A DNA stretch of 64,000 bases. Origin: Chytridium lagenaria (taxonomy: Eukaryota; Chytridiomycota; Chytridiomycetes; Chytridiales; Chytridiaceae). Positions 23,400-34,967 of this stretch are shown here, one piece after another. The position numbers and the translations under genes are program-made. The first letter of the stretch is position 1, and the number at the start of each line of letters is the position of its first letter. Under the pieces are notes generated by a model. That model saw nothing but the letters and a program-made list of their open reading frames with translations. It was not told the origin of the DNA and searched no databases. The stretch is from NCBI GenBank assembly GCA_025449115.1, contig JAHLKC010000056.1, positions 1 to 64,000 on the forward strand, given 5' to 3'.

Positions 23400-24600
23400 C
23401 CATCCATTCACCAAACGTCTTTAAAGACGCAACGTCCTGCTTGCATCTCCAGCATCTGCGATCAGAGACCTGAAGAGCTTTAGCTCAAATCCTTCGCTTC
23501 GATCGTTTTTTGATTTCGATTCAAGAGGATCGAATGTGATACGGCTTGTCACCGATCCTCATGAGAAAGAAATGCCGGGTTCGAAGATGCTGCCAGCAAG
23601 ACGGCCTGCTTAGGGTTGAAGTTGAAATCAGGTAATCCGGAGAGAGGGACTGTGACGGGTTTGCATGAGCGAGCGGTAAAAATGGATATCTGAAAGAGAG
23701 AGAAGGGTAATATTTTCTATTAAATTTCAAAATCTCTGGCAAAAAAAGGTTATTCCAAAGTCAAAACTAGTAGCGCCGCCATAAAATTCGATCATTGTCT
23801 ATAAAAACAGAAAAAACTTGAATATGTCTCTAACGGCGTGACTATATTTATGCTTGCGGAAAACATGCGTTAAAGTTCAACAACAAGTATCGACGAAACC
23901 TCAAAGCTCAAGCCGAGGTAGAATGAAGCGCAAGAAATACCCTTTGTGAATTGCCCCTCAATAAAAGAAATCCAGGTCGCTCCAATAAATCAACTAGAAT
24001 TTCCGCAAGACGTAAGAGCGCAAACCAAAAAAAATAGAAAATAACTAGAAAATAACTAGAAAACAATTGAAATGTGAATTCGTGTTGATGTCAAGGTCGT
24101 CGAAAGAACGTCAAGAGAACTTGCTTTCCAAAGATTCCCCTGCGCAACACCGCTATGTCTTTCTTGTCGAAAGCTCAGAAGAAAGCTCAAAGTCAAGCAT
24201 TCCTGATTTTACTCGATGCCGCGATGCTTTCTTGATGCTTTAAACTGGGAAAGCAAACCGATATATACGTAAACATGTTCCAATTTCGGAAGTGGATGTC
24301 ATCCAGACATTCAGACCTATAATCCTTTTGCCGTCAGAAGGTAAAAAACCCCTAAATATCCACCATTTCCAGCTGCAAAACCCCCGTAACTATGTTAAAA
24401 ACCAGCGTTCTGATCCATCTCATGCTCGATAACCGATCTTCTGCCGTCACATGGAATTTTCATGTGATAAGGTAGTCCATAAGAATTGTCTCATACGACC
24501 TTGCTGTCACATCAACAGAAACGCAGAATGCAACCGACAAATCTCAAATAGGCGACCATTGAGAGCCTGTGCGTCTTCACCACAATTATTTCGTAAAGGA
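23400..24600. repeat. Diverged copy of the 18.3-19.3 kb segment
   Basis: The block around 23534 (GATACGGCTTGTCACCGATC) matches 18373. The block 24478-24560 (GAATTGTCTCATACNACCTT, TGTCACATCAAC, ACCGACAAATCT) matches 19181-19255 in the same order and orientation. This indicates duplication of flanking DNA together with the gene family. Confidence 0.65.
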
Positions 24601-25469
24601 TGACTAAATCCCAAGCTTTTGAAGCAAAAAATGGGCTTGAAACACTTTCAAATCGAGTTGCGTAAGTTACTTTACGAATTAGTTATCGTACGGACCGCAG
24701 TAATCAACTTGCTTCCGCAATCACTTCAGAAACTATTCTCTGACTTATAGTAGTGTTCCAAAGGGATCTATGCGGATCCTGACCAAATATAAAGTCTCAT
24801 GGTCAATACATTGAGTTTCGAGCAAGTCAGATTTGGCCTTACCGAGTTGGCCAACATACAATCTTGTTGTTATGAGCAAGAGTTTTTCGATATATAAAGG
24901 ACTTCATGGAGAGCATAACATTAGGGAGCCCCGCTAACTTCTTGCTGCATTCGATAGCACCTCGAGTTGCGGTGTCATTTTTTTTGGTCAATCCGGTTAG
25001 AGGCTCTCGAACTTTAAAACTCTGGAAGTTTAAAAAGCTTCATAATTAAAACCCAACTATCACAGAAGTGCTGCAACCGGAACCATCATTGAAGGCTGCA
25101 AGTTAGGAACAGACGACCATTGGCACCATCTTGAGAGACTTGACGAGAGACTTTATAACGATTTTTCTGATGCCTTTGGTTTTGTGCACACGAAATGGTA
25201 CGAGTCATCTTGCACCACAGAGAAACTTCGGCGGAAAGTATTGGACTGAGATATCCTTATGAAGGTCTTCGATGGTCGATGGTTGCGGGGGGTTTTTTTG
25301 GATTTTTTTTTTTGGAGATGGTATTAACGTCTTTGTTAACAGAATATTTTTTCGGCTGATGGATTTTACTATATCTCCATCATTTCAAGCTTAGGTTGCT
25401 CTATCTACATAGGAGTAAGACTGTATTCGTGCATCAAGTCACCTACCGTCGTTTAATCACCTCCAAGAT
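24600..25469. other. No supported gene
   Basis: No frame with splice support or recognisable motif on either strand. Confidence 0.4.
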
Positions 25470-25913
25470 TCATTGGTCGTCTATCTTTTGCGTACCTTTC
25501 AGGCTTCGAGATTCAAAGAAGGATTTGGAATATTCACTCAAGTCTTTTCCTGCTTTCTCAAGTAACGGTCGAACATGCGTTATTCGAAACATTATGGGAA
25601 TCCATTCTAGGTTGATCGAGTGCATGACTTTAGGCATATTGCCTCGAAAGTGGACTTGATGAACATCTGCAAGGCATATCCTACGCACACTGGAAGGAGG
25701 GGAGGGTGTTTGGCCGTTCAACGTATCCACCGATTCCTTTTTGGCCTTATACCTCGCACGACTTTGGGGTATAACACGAATTTCGGATGTGCTGTCCCGA
25801 ACAGTTGGTAGGATATCAAGAGGAATATCTTCGATTGCGGATAATGCCTCTCTGATGGACTCAACGCGTAGCCGCGGATATCGTATCAGCTTCAGCAGCA
25901 CATACAGCTCCAA
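25470..25913 (-). CDS. Possible coding exon, unrecognised
   Basis: A 147-codon open frame with balanced composition (LRVESIREALSAIEDIPLDI, then RPLLEKAGKDLSEYSKSF). It lacks an upstream ATG in frame, so it would be an internal exon or a relic. No relatives are seen in the window. Confidence 0.3.
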   Translation of the reverse strand: MELYVLLKLIRYPRLRVESIREALSAIEDIPLDILPTVRDSTSEIRVIPQSRARYKAKKESVDTLNGQTPSPPSSVRRICLADVHQVHFRGNMPKVMHSINLEWIPIMFRITHVRPLLEKAGKDLSEYSKSFFESRSLKGTQKIDDQ

Positions 25914-26544
25914 ACGTTAGCCATCTCCTTCTAAATTTTGGGATTTTTTTTCGCAACCAAATGTTTTCGAAAAACGCAACGATAGAGCAGATATGCTGGC
26001 GAGTTGAAACTACATCACGGCAAGAATATTGATTTGACCGGCACGACGGGACTTACATCTGATTCCTCAAGCCTTTATCGCTTATAGAACGAAGTAATTC
26101 TATATTCGAGTATCCTTCTGCCGTTTCTTCGAAACGACTGAATTTGGTCATTTTTATCAGGTAAACGAAGGTAACCGTTTTTTATTGATATGCAGTCCCA
26201 CTGTTTAGCTTATTAAAGTCTTGTTTTTCTCTCTGTTTAACATCATGGGAGGTTATATTTGATTGTCGACGAAAAGAGAGGCTGAGAGATCTATGTAAAG
26301 GGATTGAAGTTACTGAGTGACTGAGAAAGGAAATAAGGTGTCTAATGATTCCAATAAAACTTATCAATAAAGGACTGTGACAAAGTTGTATCTAATTCTG
26401 TATGTCAAGCAAGAGGTGTTTATTTGCAGTATTGCACAATGGGCCAGAGAACAAATTTGAAGTAACGAGCTACATTCATATTCCGTCCACTTGCGATTTC
26501 CAGACAACTTCTCGACAGCATAAAATGACAGAGCGAACGAGACC

Positions 26545-28105
26545 ATGCTTTCTGACATAAGAACGCGGGACCAGTCTTCATACCCTACTACAATCCCACT
26601 GAAAAGATCATCCAGATTCACAATCCCTCATCAAGTGAAGCTCGGTGGTCAAAAGAGAGCTCCGTGATCACTGCAAGCTAACGATACGCACAGCTATGGA
26701 AGATCATCCAACACATCCCGATAGATTTATCTACGCCTCTCACAGGGAAATTATTCCAAAACGATTCTCCCCTTCCATTTGGGGGCAGAAGAAATCCGGG
26801 ATACACTCATACACGGGAACAAATGCCTTGATCTCTTTGATTGGATCATTGAAAAGGCGACGGATCCTCCTGTGAGCGGTCGGGGAAAGAAGAGGGCGGC
26901 TCCGGGACAAGCTTGAAAGTGGTTATTGAGTACCTCAATGACCGATGGGCGCTGTATCGGAGAAACTTGAAGGATGAATTGGATGAGGTGGTCCTTAAAG
27001 GCATGTCGCGCGCAGGGCATCTCTCACATGAAAGCAAAACGAAACTTCCGGCATATTTGAGAGAGAGTGGATACGGTGAGTGTTCCGTCACATGCGGTAG
27101 TCTGGTCTTTAAGTCGTTTGCTTCGTCTGAAAACCAATTTTAGACGCAAAAAATCGTTCGCCTTAAAAGTGGATTCGGGAATCCGCGTGTTAACACCCAT
27201 GGTAATTCAAAATAGATCGCACGTCTAAGGCCTCTCAAGTCGAATCGAGAAACCGGGAAGAGTAAAAACCCATAAATCAAAAGGTCGGGAAACCCCATCT
27301 CTTATCCATCATTCTGACCTACATTTGATTCAAAAGAGTCTCAAGCGAAATCCGAATGCAAGATAAGCACAATCTTCACGCATCAAAGTCAATTGAGAGA
27401 GGGATTAATAGCGATCGTATTGCTGACACGCCGCCAAATAGCGGTGAATCGCGTACCCTTATTGGATCGATACCTTCAGCTGCAGATGTCCAAAGAGAGC
27501 AACATATTGCATACAGCAGACATCCTTATCACCAACAGCCAAATGCACATGTTGACGATACGCGCAACTTGTATGCTCCGCAGCAATTCCTTTACGGGGT
27601 GATACCCAGTGCGGGCAACTTTCCGCATCAGTATCCCATACCACCGCTTCCATATGGAGTTATCATTACCGTCACTATCCATACACTGAATCTGTTGATG
27701 CAACGCCTTATATTCATGGATCGTTTCCTCCCTCCTCCGTCATACTACCGACAACATCAAACACTCGTATATCGCAGCATCCCGTGATTCCATACAGCAG
27801 ATACCCACAGCATCCACTTAGCCAACTTCATCCCTTCGAAGACTATCCGAGACCACGTCTATGCAACATCCCTCTCCCAACTTTAACTTCAGGTGATAGC
27901 ATTTTTGTCACCTACAGTGTTTCCGTATTTCATCGAGTCCACCCATATCCAACTGACTTCTTCCTTCTCTGTCAACAGCCAAAACAACTTTCAAGATCAA
28001 CGCACGCTTGATCCCATACCCAATGCCGCGCATAGACGACGGTTATCTGAATCAGAATTGCCAGATCCTAAAAGGCTTCGAAAGAAACCCCCCGAATCCG
28101 AATAA
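26545..28105 (+). pseudogene. Local paralogous family, copy 4, multiply frameshifted
   Basis: Nucleotide alignment by eye to copy 3 is clear from the ATG (26545) through RYRRN-type and GMSRAGHLSHESKTKLP blocks. The reading frame breaks at least five times through one-base differences: one A fewer after ATAAG near 26562, G5 versus G6 in the GGK codon run, CCGGG versus CCCGGG, CTT versus CTTT near 26911, and others. The tail is rich in His, Tyr, Pro and Gln and ends with the basic RRRLSESELPDPKRLRKK, stopping near 28105. Because neighbouring genes carry similar one-base breaks, this may be an intact gene with sequence errors rather than a true pseudogene. Confidence 0.5.
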
Positions 28106-29974
28106 GATCCATAAAACTAATTAGTAAATCTCGAAATGTAATTATCCCGGCACTGGATTCATTTTTCTTGTTGTCCACGCTCTAAAATCTCTTCTGTTTT
28201 TTTCGGTCATCTTTCCGTGATGCTTAACGTCGTCCTCTACGATCATATTTTTTTGACAAGTAGAAATGCCACATGCCCATGCATACAAACCTCCTCCTTC
28301 AAGTCTCAGCGTACTTCCTCAGAAAAAACTCTTCGGCGGAATGGGTTTTTTTCTCAATGGCGTCCGCAGCGATCATTCTTTTTTTTTTTTTTGACTTGCC
28401 ACCACTACACAAACCCCCACTCCTCACAATATCTCAACGGAAATTCGCGGAAACGCTTTGAGGTCTCTTCAGCGACATTGTTTGATAGGAAAGATGCTAG
28501 CAAGAAGGAGCTGATGATGGCGGATCAGCGTACTTTGAGGTAAAGCTAACGTCACACCCCGAATCTTTTACCAAATCAGGAGTTTTTTGGTCCCCGATCT
28601 AAGGTACTTGTAGAGAGAAACTATGCGACTTTGAAAAAAAAAAAACAGTAAAGTGTGAGAGCGATAAAAAGTTAATTATACGAATTAAATTATCTTCTTT
28701 TATCTTTCTAGTAAAATAAAATAATGTATACTCTGTAGTGACGGACAGATAATATGTAGCTAAACGGTGATGAGGCGCGCATCGCAGAAATAAGTAATTA
28801 CATCACATCATCATGCCAAAACTTAAACAACTCCAAAACGTATCAAGTGTGGAGGGATATATCTCAGGTATAACTTTAGTAGAAATGTCAGAGAACAACA
28901 TAGAAGAACTGGCGTTTGCTCATACCAAATGCTTTATAAGAGCATGAAAAACTAAGATTCACTCTACAAACCTTCTACCAAGACTCCTAACATTCAAAAT
29001 ACCTTACGTCCCCAAGAAGAAACGTTGAACCTCCCACTGTTCCAATTCATGAGTAATAAAAATCCTCGCATTTGGGGTCATATCCTAATTTTTAAAACGC
29101 CATTTCGTCGATTTTCTAAGAATTCCCCGACTACTTAAACGTATGTACAAAAGATTCGCCAAAAGTAATCCAAAATAGCACGCTTGGAAACTATATGAAT
29201 CTTTAGCAAGCAAAACAATTGATAAAGCCTACATTTAAACAAATCATACGCAAGGCGTTACAGTGATAATATAAAACGGAGATGAGAAGCCAATATTAAT
29301 TCGCTTTTCATATCAACCCAATACCGAAACCTCATGATCTCAAAATCAACTTTCATAACACCTTGCGCACATGAATCCAGGTGTATAACATTTTGCTCCA
29401 CATCCCTTTACTCTGTCAAAAATACTATCTCGCCTTTGAGAGAACTCGTATGGCAGGATTGACCAGCAGCTGTAAGTAGACTGGCGTACGTACTCAAGCT
29501 AACGACTCCATCCTCAACATCAAGCTAATCCAGGACTTTCAATCTCAGCCCTTGATCTATACCTGCATGGACTGAAAGTTATTGCGAACAAGGAGAATAC
29601 GAATACGGTAAGTACGATAGGGGAAGTACACAGAAGAACCATATGCATCCTGTGATGCCTTTTGGAATGTTTTGTATCATCCGCAATATTACATATTAGT
29701 TTTTTAATTTATTTTAATAATCGCCATTTGAATTTAACCAAATTCAGCCGAGATTCGTCAACTCCATCATGCGCCAAAGCCAAAGACCTCTGCCGAACCA
29801 CCCGGCCGTCAGGTTCCCCAGAGGCGACCAACGAGGATGTTTCCACTTCTCGCCATGATCGCGGTGATAAGCTACAAGTATAAAACACCTATACACGGTC
29901 CACTGATATACTGACAGATACTTTGTAACCACTGGTCCCGCTCTCCCTTTCACCTGCAAAGCATTAGGATTGCA
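28106..29974. other. AT-rich gap without a supported gene
   Basis: Contains homopolymer tracts (T near 28377-28392, A near 28634-28645) and many stops on all frames. Nothing was assigned. Confidence 0.5.
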
Positions 29975-31586
29975 ATGCCCAGAGTTCGGGACACCGATGG
30001 ATATGTGCATCCAGAGTTTACGAGCTTGATTGATGTCTTTGCATCAAACTTTGAGAACGGCGATGAAGTTGGTGCGAGCTTCACGGCATACGGTGAGGGA
30101 TACATTTTAAAAATACGGGCTTTCGCTAACCACCCAAACCCAGTTGACGGCCAACTCGTCGCAGAACTCTACAGCGGCTTCCACGACACTCATTTCAAAA
30201 AACCCTACGACCGCGACTCCCTCCAACTCGTCTTCTCCAGTTCCAAAGCCATCACCAGTCTCGCCGTCACCTACCTCGTCGATCAAGGCCATCTCTCCTA
30301 CGATGACCTTATCATCAACCACTGGCCGGAATTCGGTGCAGGTGGGAAAGAATCCGTCACGCTTCGAGATCTCCTCACACATCGGGCTGGTGTCAATGCA
30401 TTGGATGTGGATCGCGTACCGCCGTTTGAGGAGTTGGTGATTGGATGCGATGGCGAAACGGATCGCGGGACAGGTGCATGCGTTTGGCGGGGAGAGACGG
30501 CAGGCTTATCATGCTATTACAAGAGGGTGGTTTTTGAATGAAGTGGTGAGGAGAGCGCATCCGGAGGGGAAGACGTTGGGGGCTGTGATTAGGTTTGTAT
30601 TTTTTCCCCCGCGTTGTTATATATTTGTTGACTGTAATTATTCTTAAAAAAGGGAGGATATACTGCCTATCATCGCCGACCCTAACGACCCCACGCCTTT
30701 TGAATTCTACTTTGGACTTCCGGAAGCTCATGTTGATCGCGTCAGTCGTTTAAACGGCTACCCCATCCCCGTATTACTCTTTAAGATCCTCACCCCACCA
30801 TCAATCCAACAATGGCTTGGACTCACCCCCATCCCCCCCTTCATGCTCAAAGCCTTCCTCACAACCGGCACAATGAGTCACAAGACCTTATTCAAATCCG
30901 CGCCGAATTCCGGTAAGCTCTGGCCCGAAAGTTACAACGACGCAAGATTATGGCACAGCGAGAACCCCTCGTTCAGCGGTATGACGAATGCACGAACGGT
31001 ACGTGTTTTTTTTACATGGCGATCGGCGAAAATGGCAAAACATATACTTACGTGACGACGGGTTTAGCTTGCGAGACTTGCGGCGTTTATGGCGAACAAT
31101 GGAACACTTGATGGGAAGACGTTGATTAGGCGTGAGACTTTTGATGTTGCGATAACGGAGATGGGTCACTCATTTGATGAAATTATTGGACGGGAAACGA
31201 ATTTCGTGACGGCAGGGTGGGGTCATATTCATAACTTCATTACGCCCAACTTGACTTGGATTGGATGGGCTGGAGCTGGAGGCTCGATGATTTGGGTAAG
31301 GCATCCCCTTCCCTGCTGCCCTGTTTTTTTTTGTCATGAACTGACACGTTCGTTTTGGTAGTGGAACGCGGAACATAATATGGCGTTCTCGTATGTCATG
31401 AATTTTTGTGATTTCTCGGCCGTCGGAGATAAGCGGAGTCATAAACTTATGAAGGAGCTTGCGGCGGTTGCTGTGAAATTGCATGAGAAGGGGGGCAAGG
31501 TGAATAGTGAGGGTGGAGGGTTTGAATGGAGGGAGGCTCGACGCGCCTCAGTGGATGAAGGAACGCAAGAGAGGGATGAGCTTTGA
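29975..31586 (+). CDS. Beta-lactamase-fold serine hydrolase (class C/LACTB type)
   Basis: Member of the beta-lactamase-related serine hydrolase/esterase family, which uses an SxxK nucleophile. The SxxK motif is in LVFSSSKAITSLAVTYLVDQ, followed by LRDLLTHRAGV. The Tyr-containing loop appears as RQAYHAITRGWFLNEVVRRA. The C-terminal glycine loop is NLTWIGWAGAGGSMIW followed by WNAEHNMAFSYVMN. Introns near 30593, 30999 and 31294 splice cleanly. The frame breaks once at about 30435-30442, between PFEELV and LDAMAKRIAGQ, by a single base with no usable splice sites. The size (about 440 residues) fits the family. There is no obvious signal peptide. The substrate cannot be told from sequence; this is not evidence of antibiotic resistance. 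Confidence 0.85.
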
Positions 31587-31777
31587 TGAAGGAGATTGAG
31601 ATACGTAACGTCACTGTAAAATCCCATATTTACATATAAAAACGTCATAACAAACCGTCGTCCAATTCAACGTTCAAGCAAAAAACGTGCTGGACTTTGT
31701 CCCACCACACATCCATCCAGCCTCATCCAAAAACCCAACTTCCCCTCCCTTATTTTCTTTCTCCCCTCAAAAAAGCC

Positions 31778-32291
31778 ATGTCCTCCCCAACCCACATTGA
31801 CGAAGAAACCCCCCTCGTCCGCTCCCCACCCACCGACGAACCCCGCGGCTTCTTCATCCACGTCAAACGTCACGGTCGTCGCGGTTGCGGTTTCTGGTTC
31901 ATCCTCGCCATCCTCGTTACTATCAGTAAGATTCCCTCTCCCATCCTACCCACTAACCACAGCCCAGCCGTCTTGATCCTCAAGTACTCCACCAACGTCC
32001 TCGTCGTCTCCCCTCACAACCCCGATGGAACCCACTGCGAATCTGAACGCAATTATGTGGTGGCGTTGATCCTTTCGGGGGTGTTTGGAACTTTGGGGAT
32101 TGATAGGTTCTACCTTGGTTATGTGTTGCTTGGTATTTTGAAACTCGTCACCGGTATGTCTCCCGTTATGATTATGTAATTTAATGGCCTTTTTTTAAGG
32201 TGGTGGCTTTGGGATTTGGTGGGTGATTGATTTTATCTTGATCGCTGTCAACGCTATCCCGGACTCTAATGGGTGTCTCCTTAACCTTTGA
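31778..32291 (+). CDS. TM2-domain membrane protein
   Basis: Three exons. An N-terminal cytosolic segment (MSSPTHIDEETPLVRSPPTD) leads to a first hydrophobic helix (GFWFILAILVTI). The TM2 domain follows: VVALILSGVFGTLGIDRFYL, then GYVLLGILKLVTG, then GGFGIWWVIDFILIAVNAIP. The diagnostic GxDRFYLG turn sits between the two helices. Introns start after ACTATCA (about 31926) and after GTCACCG (about 32153); both splice in frame. The stop is TGA at 32289-32291. TM2 proteins are small membrane proteins of varied, mostly unknown role. Confidence 0.88.
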
Positions 32292-33264
32292 ACAACAAAC
32301 AACGAGTACGCCAACGCTTTTCATGATTTCCCTAAGACCGGGATTCTTTTTCGCTTCCTTGTTGTGTTTTCTTATTTTTGGTTCAAGCTCGCTCTTTTAT
32401 GGTCACGGTTCTGCTGTCGTTTTAACATCCTCATGTCTTTTACCACCTCTTTCTTTTACTCTGCTCCCCTTTACGAAGCGTTCTTTCTGGCTTTGTCCTA
32501 AGATCAAAATATCAACTGTTGACTTTTGCAAACATGCGGCTCACTGCTCATGGACTGATAGAATGAACGTGTCCAGTTCAGGCACAGGAAACACGTTACA
32601 CTGTGAGAAGGGAGGAGGGGGGTGCGGTTATACCTTTTTCATTAACCTGGCGTATGTCTTCTTTGACACATAGTTATAGGGCAAGCCTAGCCATTGTCCA
32701 TGTAATTTCCACCATCATGAAAGCGCTCGAAAAAATGGTTGCATTCAAAGTGTCAGCGAAAACCTCGTCTTCTTGGACTGTTAATTTGAAGCAAGAGGAA
32801 CATTAACAAGCCGACGTCTCATTTCCATCGTTAATACAATCTGCACGGAAACCAAACCACCATGCTTGAAAGGGCTCTAACAAATGTATCCCTTTTGCGA
32901 AGATTGCGTATGGAATTCTTGAAATGAGTTATGTTGTACGTGGGCATTAACAATATTCAATGAAGCGAGAGCAAAGCCAACAAAAGAAGTAAATTCGCGA
33001 ATGCACAATTGTTAGCTTTTTTTTTTTAATTATAAACTTTTTTCGCACTTGCGAGAAGATGAGTGGCAATTGTGAACAAAACAAAGGCATTTTCCAAAGC
33101 GTTCTTTTGATTAACGTTCTCGTAGATGAGAATGAAAATGTAAGATAGCGAAAAACAGCGTAAAATATTTCGTACAAGAAAAGGCGAGGTTTTACACAAA
33201 AGAATATCCAACAGAAAACAGGGTATAGTCTATCGTAGCCAGTGGATTGGGAGGGGAAGCCGAA
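32292..33264. other. No supported gene
   Basis: Only short frames on both strands. A T9 run lies near 33017. It probably includes the 3' regions of the convergent neighbours. Confidence 0.5.
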
Positions 33265-34350
33265 TCAAGAAATAAAAAAGTTTACAACAAAACATCGCAA
33301 AACCCCTGAAAAAAAATTAAAATGTTTAGTTACTTTGAAGTCTTCCCCATCTTCTCCAAATGTTTTTTTCAGCGCCTCATTCTGCTGCCTTGCTTCCTCC
33401 AACTCGGACAACAACGAATACTCGCGTTCCCCCAGCATCTGCCACTCCCTCTCCTTCTCCATCTTCCGCGTCTCAAGGTATGCCACCTCGGCTTCAAGGG
33501 CGGCAATTCGACCACCGTTAATAGCGGCACCATAGGGAGGGATGTGGGTGGATGTAGCCGTGGGGATGCAGCATGGCCGCTGTCTGCATGGGGGACGTGG
33601 GTTGAGGGAAGGGATGGGAGGGACCTTCTGAGGTGGGGCGGTGATGCCAGTCTATACCAGTGTCGGGACGTGTAACTTGTGTTTTTGCGCGCTTGATGTT
33701 GGGTTGAGATGTTGGGTCTGGTTGGGTAGAGTCGATATGCCAAGACCCTGCCACCCGAAAAAATCATCAGAAAAAAAATGAATCTCATGGGAGACATAAC
33801 AAAAAGGGGTTACAACAGGAGAAAAGAAAGGTACTGAACAAACGGAATGCTTGCGAACGGGTGGGGGGGCGAATTCTTGCAAGGATCCCAGCGCCGAGCT
33901 TGAGGAGGAAATAAGGGGGGAGGAGTGACACTTACCCACGCCGTTCGGGGACTGTACAAACCCTTCCATCAACCAACCCGGCATCTCTGTGCCCCCCGTC
34001 CAAATCCTAACCCCTTCTTCAACGCATCTCCATATCTCCCTGTCATCCCTTGTCTGAGCCAGATAAATAACATGTTGCACAGCCGAGCATAGCCGGTCTT
34101 CAGCGAGTCTATGTGCGTAAATATGACGAAGCATGGTGTGTGGATCTGGGTTTAAAAGTTGTGGAGGAGTGGCGGGGATGTCGGAGGAGAGGAGACCGAG
34201 GAGAGCTGTGGAGAGACGGATGGGGTGATAGTCAAAACGGGAAAAGGCGTTGAGGGTGAGATCAATCCAGGTGAGGTTGGAGAGGTCATGATTATGAAAA
34301 GTGACCAGAAAAGGTTTCAAAAGCGGTTTAGCGAGAGGGATGAATGGCAT
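33265..34350 (-). CDS. Unrecognised protein with C-terminal coiled coil
   Basis: Exon 1 (34350-33936) starts at MPFIPLAKPLLKPFLVTFHN and ends at SPNGVG before a GTAAGTG donor. A GTGGCAG acceptor near 33750 leads to a disordered segment (KRAKTQVTRPDTGIDWHH). A Glu/Lys/Leu-rich coiled coil then follows: RIAALEAEVAYLETRKMEKE, then LGEREYSLLSELEEARQQNE. The frame moves by one base near 33535-33545 between HPHGYIH and PPYGAAINGG, in a short C run. The N-terminal helical region (AEDRLCSAVQHVIYLAQT) is not recognised. An upstream acceptor-like CCGCAG near 34490 suggests an additional 5' exon. Confidence 0.55.
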
Positions 34351-34953
34351 CACCCCCTTTGTTGTGTCAGGGGCGATGGAGGAGGCACCAAGCCAAGGAG
34401 TTGTTTTGGATGGAATGGGTGATGGTGGTTGTGGTGGGGAGAGATGAAGCAGGTTGGCAAGTGGAAGATGGTGAGCAGAGGTAGCCCTGCGGACAGGAAA
34501 AGATCATTCAACGGGTAGGATGGGGTTGGGGGTGGTGAGTGCGTGCAGAGAAATTGAAATCCGAATGATGGACTATTTTCCAGCAGTACAGTGTAAGTAC
34601 AAGGTTTATATGTAGGTGAGGAAGAAGAGCCTTATTTATCATCTTTTTTTTCGACAACCTTCCCTTCTGCGTATGGTCCGGCGGTAATTGACAGCAAAGG
34701 AACCCGAAAGAAAAGTAGACTGTGACACCAACTCAGAGTAATTATGAGTCATATATAGCAGAGTAATTTGATTGGTGGGGAGTGTCAGGAGAGGGTTGGA
34801 AGGGATCGAGAATCAGGGAACTGCCCACTCACTGACTCACTCTTCTCGGAAATTAACGGAAATTCCATAAAACGTCACATCATGTGACTATGATTTATTG
34901 GTGTTTGTTTATTTTTGTCTCCCATCGATACTATTAAAGAGATATTCAACACA
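34351..34953. other. Intergenic region
   Basis: May hold a 5' exon of the coiled-coil gene. A TCACATCATGTGA near-palindrome lies at about 34876-34888. No independent gene was found. Confidence 0.4.
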
Positions 34954-34967
34954 TTATTTATTATTCA

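Noticed and set aside
29975..31586. Antibiotic-resistance beta-lactamase
   Set aside because: The protein belongs to the broad eukaryotic beta-lactamase-related hydrolase group; intron content and motifs do not indicate a resistance enzyme.
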